Positions 58,341 to 64,000 of a stretch of DNA of 64,000 nt are shown one piece after another (the first letter of the stretch is position 1; each line of letters begins with the position of its first letter). Origin of the DNA: Symsagittifera roscoffensis (lineage: Eukaryota > Xenacoelomorpha > Acoela > Convolutidae); NCBI RefSeq assembly GCF_963678635.1, contig NC_087068.1, positions 45,677,013 to 45,741,012 of the forward strand, written 5' to 3'. The notes beneath the pieces are model-generated. The model was not told where the DNA came from, made no database searches, and was given only the letters and a program-made list of their open reading frames with translations. A program made the position numbers and the translations under genes.

Positions 58341-59102
58341 ATTCATTAATAGTAATGCCCTGATTTTCTTTAAAATCTTATAATATTGTTTTAACTTTCG
58401 AAAGGTTGATGAAAATTTCAATTAAAAAAATGAAAATTTTATACATTTTTTTTGTTTTTTTTTGAAAATTTCTCCCTGTTAAGCATGAACTGATTTTTGT
58501 GTTTAGCAACGTATCTTTTGGACTAAATTTTTTGGCTCGAAATGGTTTTAAAAGGGTTCTCAGAGTGATTAAACGGCCGCTAACGCATTGTTAACAGTTC
58601 AAAATTTATAGCGCGTTAACTATCAGAGTTTGATCAATATAGCAACTTTATATCATTTAAAATTTCTGTCAAAAACTGTTAAATAACAGACGAAGCTGGT
58701 TACAATAAACAGAAGAGTGCTGGTAATCAGAAATCAATCTAATGTAAGGAAAAATTTGATAAACTTTGAATTTTGAGTTCAATTTATTTTTTTAAATCCC
58801 TCAACATCAAATAGTAAGTGTTTAATTAGAGTGGTACAGAGATTTAATACGACCAATGGGGTTGTCACAACTCACTTAAGATTATTTTCGAATTTAAAAT
58901 TGTTCGCCATGCTTCTACAGCTCGCAAGTATATTTTAAGCCTTGCACATGGCTTACTTAGTTGGCAATATTCAAACCGTGAAAACTGTAGACAAATAATC
59001 GCAGTTAAATTATTTTTAGCACTCAAACTCAGTGAGTGTTTTTCATTTGAATTTTTTTTGACCTTTTTTATTTGAATAGTTGAAATGAGTCTAGATAAAA
59101 TC
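58341..59102. other. No gene seen
   Basis: AT-rich. It contains the isolated family M core word near 58570-58630. Confidence 0.45.
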
Positions 59103-60020
59103 AAGCCCTGAATTTTTCGACTACGTTTGAATATCTAGCAATAGGTTTGGTTTTTAGAAAATGTGTGATATTTAAAAAAGTTTTTTTTTTAGTTTTTTTT
59201 TAGTTTTTCTCCCACACGCTATTTTAAGTACAAAGAGATATGTTTCGCTGATAGCAAAGTATCAAGTAGATCAAATTGCTCGCCTCAATTCTATTTGGAA
59301 CGATTTATATGACGGATTAAATCTCCGTTTATGTAAATGGGTGGCGTCCCTCATGCTTGAAGGACCGAATGCTTGAAATTTAGTTTAGCTTACTTTCAGC
59401 CAATCAGAATTGAGTATTCAAAATCTCAAGGTAAACCGTGAAAATCTCAAAGTAAGAAAATAAATCCAGGTCATTAGTGTTAATACTGACCGACTAGATA
59501 ATAAGCAGATGACTTTTCAAGACTGAAAATTCTTATGAACTTGAACTCATAAATTTTGATTTTTATCTAAATAGTATTGCGGTTGTAACCCGAAATTTGT
59601 AATATTTCTGATTAATTTTCATTGATTTGAAACATTTTCTGTTAATATTGACTTCGATTTTGTGAGAAAGGCAGGTAGCCAATAGGAACGCTTAGCGATT
59701 TTGATTGGTTGAAACTTTTCAAGCATTCGGTCCTTCAAGCATGAGAACCCTCCCCATGTAAATGTATCAAACGTTAGTTGTCCCAAATTGGCAATCTATT
59801 TTAAAGGACAAAACTTCACAAAAAATAATCACAGGTGGATTTTTTTTTTAAACTTGAGCTCAGGACAACAAAATTTTTATAATGGTAAAAAGAAATTCCG
59901 TTAATAATTGCTAGTTAAAATGTCGAAATTTTTACTGGAGAACAAAAACCACTTCGAAAGAATTTGGAACAAAAATCATCCCAAGCATAATTGTTCCGCA
60001 CTTTCTTCGAAATTAGTCGG
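59103..60020 (+). mobile_element. Family M copy split by a second MITE
   Basis: AAGCCCTGAATTTTTCGACTA at the left, CCCACACGCTATTTTAAGTA, then TTGGAACGATTTATATGACGG are collinear with family M. The match resumes after 59764 (AGTTGTCCCAAATTGGCAAT) and ends around TTAGTCGGAACAA. Confidence 0.75.
59340..59755. mobile_element. 416-bp MITE with 9-bp target duplication (Mutator-like?)
   Basis: The inverted ends share CTCATGCTTGAAGGACCGAA. In full, about 38 bp match, with mismatches in the outer ten. ATGTAAATG flanks both sides (59331-59339 and 59756-59764). It sits inside a family M copy. Known: a 9-bp duplication is usual for Mutator-like elements. An 8-bp (hAT-like) reading is possible if the first G belongs to the element. 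There is no ORF of note inside. Confidence 0.87.
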
Positions 60021-60028
60021 AACAAAAA

Positions 60029-60334
60029 TCATCCGAAGCATATATAATCCGTCACTTTCTTTGAAAATTGAAACAGAATGATAAATTGTCTCCAATATCT
60101 TATGGTTATATCTCCGATTCTGCAGAAACTTGGACGAACACTTTTTAACTCGTTGGGAATTGAATAAAATTCCCGTTGCCATATACTTAACCATTCTCCC
60201 ATGTTTCTAGAGGAATACTGATCAAGCCTCATTTTGAGGCAGTACCAGACATTGTCCAAGTTAAAGTCAAAGTTGGGTAAGCGGGCGAACCAGATTGAAA
60301 TCACGACGAAACCAAAGATTTTAAGGAACCCCAT
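60029..60334 (-). CDS. Unrecognised 101-codon ORF with N-terminal hydrophobic stretch
   Basis: It starts with ATG at 60334. Residues 1-17 (MGFLKIFGFVVISIWFA) resemble a signal peptide or anchor. The rest is aromatic-rich (WLSIWQREFYSIP). It overlaps family M-derived sequence at its 3' end, so at most the first 85 or so residues could be host coding. No family was recognised. Confidence 0.22.
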   Translation of the reverse strand: MGFLKIFGFVVISIWFARLPNFDFNLDNVWYCLKMRLDQYSSRNMGEWLSIWQREFYSIPNELKSVRPSFCRIGDITIRYWRQFIILFQFSKKVTDYICFG

Positions 60335-61101
60335 GACCTAACTTATTGGGGACATGGCCAGGTGTTTTATCGTGCTGTAACACGCTGGCTTCGCCCAGAA
60401 AAAGAGCACATAATACTGGTCACCCCCAGTACATTGACCACTCTGAAACTACAAGCATGCCAGAATCTAAGATCTCAAAACCCAAAAAGGACTCTCTGGC
60501 AACCGGGTAATTTTGGGAGCAAATACTTCCGGTGGTGTTCAAACAAACTGTACACGTTCAGCGGATGAACAAACTCATGTTTCGTCGCTGAAAACCATTT
60601 TCAACATTATTCCAGCTGGTTGTCCCTCTTTTTGCTGGTTGACCACCATAAACAAAAAAATCTAATCATCTAATACCATAAACTAGGTCTATGAAAGAAT
60701 GCATATGTCATACAAATTTCATACGTTTTGCAAAACGAGTGTGATCGAATTTTAAAGGTGTTTTTTGTTGTCTTGGTACCAATTATGCTGCTTCAGATCG
60801 GGTTTCCAATTCCTACCATAAAAACTGTACTTAACCAATGTTATGCGCATTTTTCTGCTAGAGGGGACACAAGACAGGCTGTCATCAGTCCAGCTGGCTG
60901 TTAGGGTCAGTTAAAACTCAAACAAAGTAACAAAAATTGCTTGGATTTCCCTAGATTTACTGCTAGCACCCGACAAATTTTGTACTTAGACAGGTACAAA
61001 TTGTCACATAAAAAATTTGGAACAACCAATCAAAAATTTTGGTAAGAGTTTTCGCATTGCCAGAGGAGTATTTTTTAAAACCAATTGTACGTTTTTCAAA
61101 G

Positions 61102-61500
61102 ATGAACTTGAAAAAACTAGAAGAATACAGAAATTTGATTCAACAATTAGAAACGGAAAGCCACCAGAAACGGCCCAAATGTGAACTAACATGCAATCTC
61201 AGTTGCGACAATTGTCTCCAGGGTTGGTACAAACAAACAAAATGGTATATCAAGCTTTTGAACCAACTGTGGTCGAACTTTTTTCTGGTTATTAACCCAT
61301 TTCCTGGAGAAAATTTAAATATTCGAAACTGGTTCTTATTATTTCCGAAAAAGTTTTTTGATTCAAAACTGGTTTTTATGATTTCAGCTCGAACTATTAT
61401 TTATGTTTTCAAACGTAGACGGACGTTTTCGAGCTCTGAGCTCATAACTGAACATATAACTGAAACGATGTTCTGGAGTTTTGGAGTTTTGGAGTTTTGA
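61102..61500 (+). CDS. Unrecognised ORF, about 132 codons, with a Cys cluster
   Basis: An ATG at 61102 opens a frame with a charged helix (LKKLEEYRNLIQQLETES), then CELTCNLSCDNC, then hydrophobic sequence. The Cys spacing is not one I recognise. A weak donor (CAGGGTTGG) follows the Cys cluster, so only the first 35-40 codons may be an exon. Confidence 0.25.
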   Translation: MNLKKLEEYRNLIQQLETESHQKRPKCELTCNLSCDNCLQGWYKQTKWYIKLLNQLWSNFFLVINPFPGENLNIRNWFLLFPKKFFDSKLVFMISARTIIYVFKRRRTFSSSELITEHITETMFWSFGVLEF

Positions 61501-61636
61501 AAATACCGTTTGCGATCATTTATGTTTTTTTTTGTATTTCATCTATTTAGGGGTAGCAGAGGCAATTGCAAATTATTATCGCAAATCAAACCAAATAGGA
61601 GCAGTTTCTGCTAATCTATAAAAAACAATGCGTTAC

Positions 61637-62722
61637 TTACGAGGCCAAAATATGCATTCTGTGCATTGTAAGCGGATTTCGCAACTGGCCAAAATCAGAT
61701 TTGTCGCGGAATCCGCATCATTGCTATTTTTCTTTGATCTTCTTTGCTGTTGTGGATTCCACAAACAAAAACCCCAAAAACTGTACCTCTCAAAATCGCT
61801 GCAAAAATAGGCGAATTTGCGGAATCCCGAACAGTTTGTGGAATACACAAACAAATAATAAAAAAGTGTATAGTTAAATTGAGCTGTTGCGGAATCCGCT
61901 TCTGTAAGCGGAAACCGCAAATTGTAACTGGAATCCGCAAACTGCAAGTGGAATCCGCATTTTGTTTGCTTGTATGTATATATGTAGTAGCGTTTAAAGT
62001 TATATCTTTTTTATTACTAGGTGGTCACTAGCAAGTTCAATCTCAATTACCAAACTACTATGTTCATCAGCTACCTGTTGAAATGTCTAATGTTCGATCT
62101 CGATTTCTGTCAAACACCCAGCTTCAGTATTTCGGATTGATGGAATCCCAAATACTGACCTAATTCGGCGATATGATGTGCATTGTGTTTTTAAACACCC
62201 TCAACCGAACGATACCAAATAATGAATTCATTCGGTGTTGTGTTTCGAAAATAGTGATCACAGAAATTGTTTGCTTGGATATGTATCCTAAATACTAAAA
62301 AATGACATCCACCAATTTAGTTAACAAATGTCTTATAATTTGTTTGTGGATTCCACTAACAATGGTTATGTCCTTGCTTACAAATTCCTCATTGCTAAAG
62401 ATACCAACTCCAGCTCTTGTTTTTAATTGTTCAAAAGCAAGTTCAGTAATAAACAAAATTCGGATTCCACTTACTTTTTGCGGAATCTACTAACAGTTGC
62501 GGAACCCAAAATAACTAGCTATATTCGATTGTTGCAGAATCCGCGACACAACAATTAATCCGACAAAATTTACGCTACAGTTATTTCTACGCGGAATCCA
62601 CGGAAGTTTTGTAAATGGAGTCCGCTTACATTTGGGAGCATCTTTAGAGATTAGTTTCTGAAACCCAGGAACATTCAAATCTAAACTTGTGCGCCAATTC
62701 AGTGTTCAGTTTGGCCTCGTAA
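61637..62722. mobile_element. GCGGAATCC-rich element with TTACGAGGCCAAA inverted ends (1086 bp)
   Basis: Both ends carry TTACGAGGCCAAA as a 13-bp inverted repeat. Inside, TGCGGAATCCGC-type self-complementary words occur in clusters near each end (61690-61960 and 62455-62620). Fragments equal to its left part lie at 26640-26960 and to its right part at 35560-36222. No matching flanking duplication was found (TGCGTTAC against TGATACAA). No ORF encodes a known protein. The class is unknown. Confidence 0.65.
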
Positions 62723-62756
62723 TGATACAAATGTTTCATGTTACAATTGCGCGTGG

Positions 62757-63265
62757 GAAAACACTCCCTTTTGTAACGAAAGTAGCGGAAAATTTATAGT
62801 CCCGGTGGTTTTTCTTCAGACAAGCTTCAACTTTTTAACTAGCTATTTTTGACAAATTTTTTATATCATTCAAAAAGTGTTACTGTCCTGTGCTTAATTT
62901 TTAAAAGACTTATTTTTTGGGGTGTTTAAAGATTGCCAATTTGGCCAGTTTGGAACAATTAACGCTCGATATATTTCGCGCTATTAATGAGTAAGCGGAC
63001 ATTAAATCTGACGTAGAAATCGTTCCAAATTGGTTGGATTAAGCTTATTGGCCATAATTAATTTTTTAATTGAAACAAATTCTATCTTTTTGTACTTTAT
63101 ATGGCGTGTGGATTGATGATTTTCACAACAAAATCTCAAATTTTTTTAAATTCCATTCATTTTTTGCAATTGATTTTTTGATATTATCACTGTTCCATCA
63201 GTCTCAAAAGGTAATCGGATTATTTAGGGCTTTGCCTTGATACGAGCAGTCTTACTTATTTTACA
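62757..63265 (-). mobile_element. Family M copy, inverted, followed by a partial second copy
   Basis: On the minus strand it runs from AAGACTGCTCGTATCA (about 63240-63257) to CGCTACTTTCGTTACAAAAG near 62785, with the CACACGCCATATAAAGTAC segment in place. At 63258-63330 the right end of another copy (GAGCACAAATATTCTGTTAC on minus) abuts it, making a head-to-tail partial dimer. Confidence 0.75.
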
Positions 63266-63694
63266 ATTAACGTTTTTTGTTCCAATTTGGTAATGATAGT
63301 AACAGAATATTTGTGCTCGGGGTGTTTTTTTTCACGCTGGCAGGTTCTCAGACAAACTCAAAAAACTCTTAACATAGTTAATAACATACCAAAATAACAT
63401 GGACGCAACTGCAAGAATTTAGTTTTAAGGTGGAAATTTATAATGAACATATGTTTACGTATAATATACAAGTATCATATAGGGAGGTAACGTTAAATGT
63501 AAGCCCTAAATATACACAGGAGATGAATTCAATTTAGCTTAAAAAAACTTGTTTCACTTTTAAGAAAGATACTGTGATAAAATGAGTTTTTCGGCCATTT
63601 GCTCCAGCTCTCTCCCTGGACTTCCTTGAACGTGCTCGTTGACCTCTGTTACTTTTTTTGACGATCTTATAGATCAGTACGCCTCCTAGTTTTG

Positions 63695-63901
63695 TTACGC
63701 CACTCTTTTGTCTTGTAGAGCGTCCCGCCGGTTTCTTTGGCTCGTCTGGCCGTTGGATTCCGATGTCTTTGCTTCACTGCCGTCGTTTGCGCTTCCGAAT
63801 TTCCCCTCTTTTGCGGTACTTGTGCTTTTCGCACTCGTCGTTTTCATCGGTTCGTCGTCTTCGCTCTCGTTGCTACTCGGTTCCTCGATTCTGCGTCTCA
63901 A
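63695..63901 (-). CDS. Serine/acidic-rich ORF (possible exon at the window edge)
   Basis: The frame is open for 68 codons. Its first ATG, at 63847, lies 18 codons in. It reads hydrophilic, low-complexity sequence (EEPSSNESEDDEPMKTTSAK, then SQRNRRDALQDKR), like disordered tails of nuclear proteins or a gag. GC content and codon use differ sharply from the AT-rich flank, which supports past or present coding. An in-frame stop just upstream (ATGCGATAA) means an intron or a frameshift would be needed to extend it. Confidence 0.33.
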   Translation of the reverse strand: MRRRIEEPSSNESEDDEPMKTTSAKSTSTAKEGKFGSANDGSEAKTSESNGQTSQRNRRDALQDKRVA

Positions 63902-63989
63902 TTATTTATCGCATTTTTCTGGTTGGCTTCGTTTGTTCGCTGTTTTTTGCTTTGACTTTTCCGCCCCTGGAGGTAGCGTGTCAACCAGT

Positions 63990-64000
63990 GTGTGTGTGTG
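63990..64000. repeat. (GT)n microsatellite running off the window
   Basis: GTGTGTGTGTG at the very end. The full length is unknown. Confidence 0.6.

Noticed and set aside
60362-60568. 68-codon ORF with mixed composition
   Set aside because: No ATG in context, no splice sites and no family resemblance. It is not distinguishable from chance.
61637-62722. Helitron assignment for the GCGGAATCC element
   Set aside because: It has true inverted ends and no TC start. The hairpin in one copy alone is not enough.

Overview
The window is AT-rich animal (metazoan) nuclear DNA. It has no bacterial-style gene packing: recognisable coding sequence is sparse, intron-bearing or broken, and most of the 64 kb is satellite and transposon sequence at several ages. 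The one host gene I can name is a two-exon 5' part of a GT29 sialyltransferase of the ST6GalNAc type on the minus strand (40181-43605). It has a membrane anchor and sialylmotifs L and S. GT29 genes are mainly known from deuterostomes, so a deuterostome such as a tunicate is a reasonable but unproven guess.

Layout. 1-1353: about 169-bp satellite units capped by a Helitron-like end. 1354-1957: short unique spacer with a 119-codon ORF. 1958-15738: a macrosatellite of about 1347-bp tandem units, with 759-bp short units and diverged units at its right edge. 15739-17900: spacer. 17900-20720: decayed non-LTR retrotransposon (minus). 20720-24400: mostly unassigned, with two exon-like blocks. 24402-24504: foldback MITE. 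24595-25970: broken BEL/Pao pol. 27819-33997: degenerate Ty3/gypsy element with about 97-bp terminal repeats, carrying a Helitron-like satellite element behind its 5' LTR and a 519-bp element (here called family M) inside its RNase H region. 35192-35262: tRNA-Ser pseudogene. 36.6-39.3 kb: direct repeats and simple repeats. 40.2-43.6 kb: sialyltransferase. 43.8-44.8 kb: short degenerate tandem motifs. 47855-48274: hAT-type MITE. 50.4-51.4 kb: retroelement protease remnant. 52.6-54.9 kb: a GC-richer block between direct repeats. 56891-57618: MITE with a palindrome-rich core. 57.7-63.3 kb: several family M copies, one split by a second MITE with a 9-bp target duplication, plus a GCGGAATCC-rich element. 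63.7-63.9 kb: serine/acidic-rich ORF at the window edge.

The most unusual feature is the macrosatellite. Each long unit contains two related half-blocks 588 bp apart, and short units are shorter by exactly that distance. Both halves share the same coding-like frame, which suggests amplification of an exon-bearing ancestor. No unit now keeps a full ORF. Apart from the sialyltransferase, coding calls outside transposons are tentative because splice sites were judged by eye and no database search was possible.
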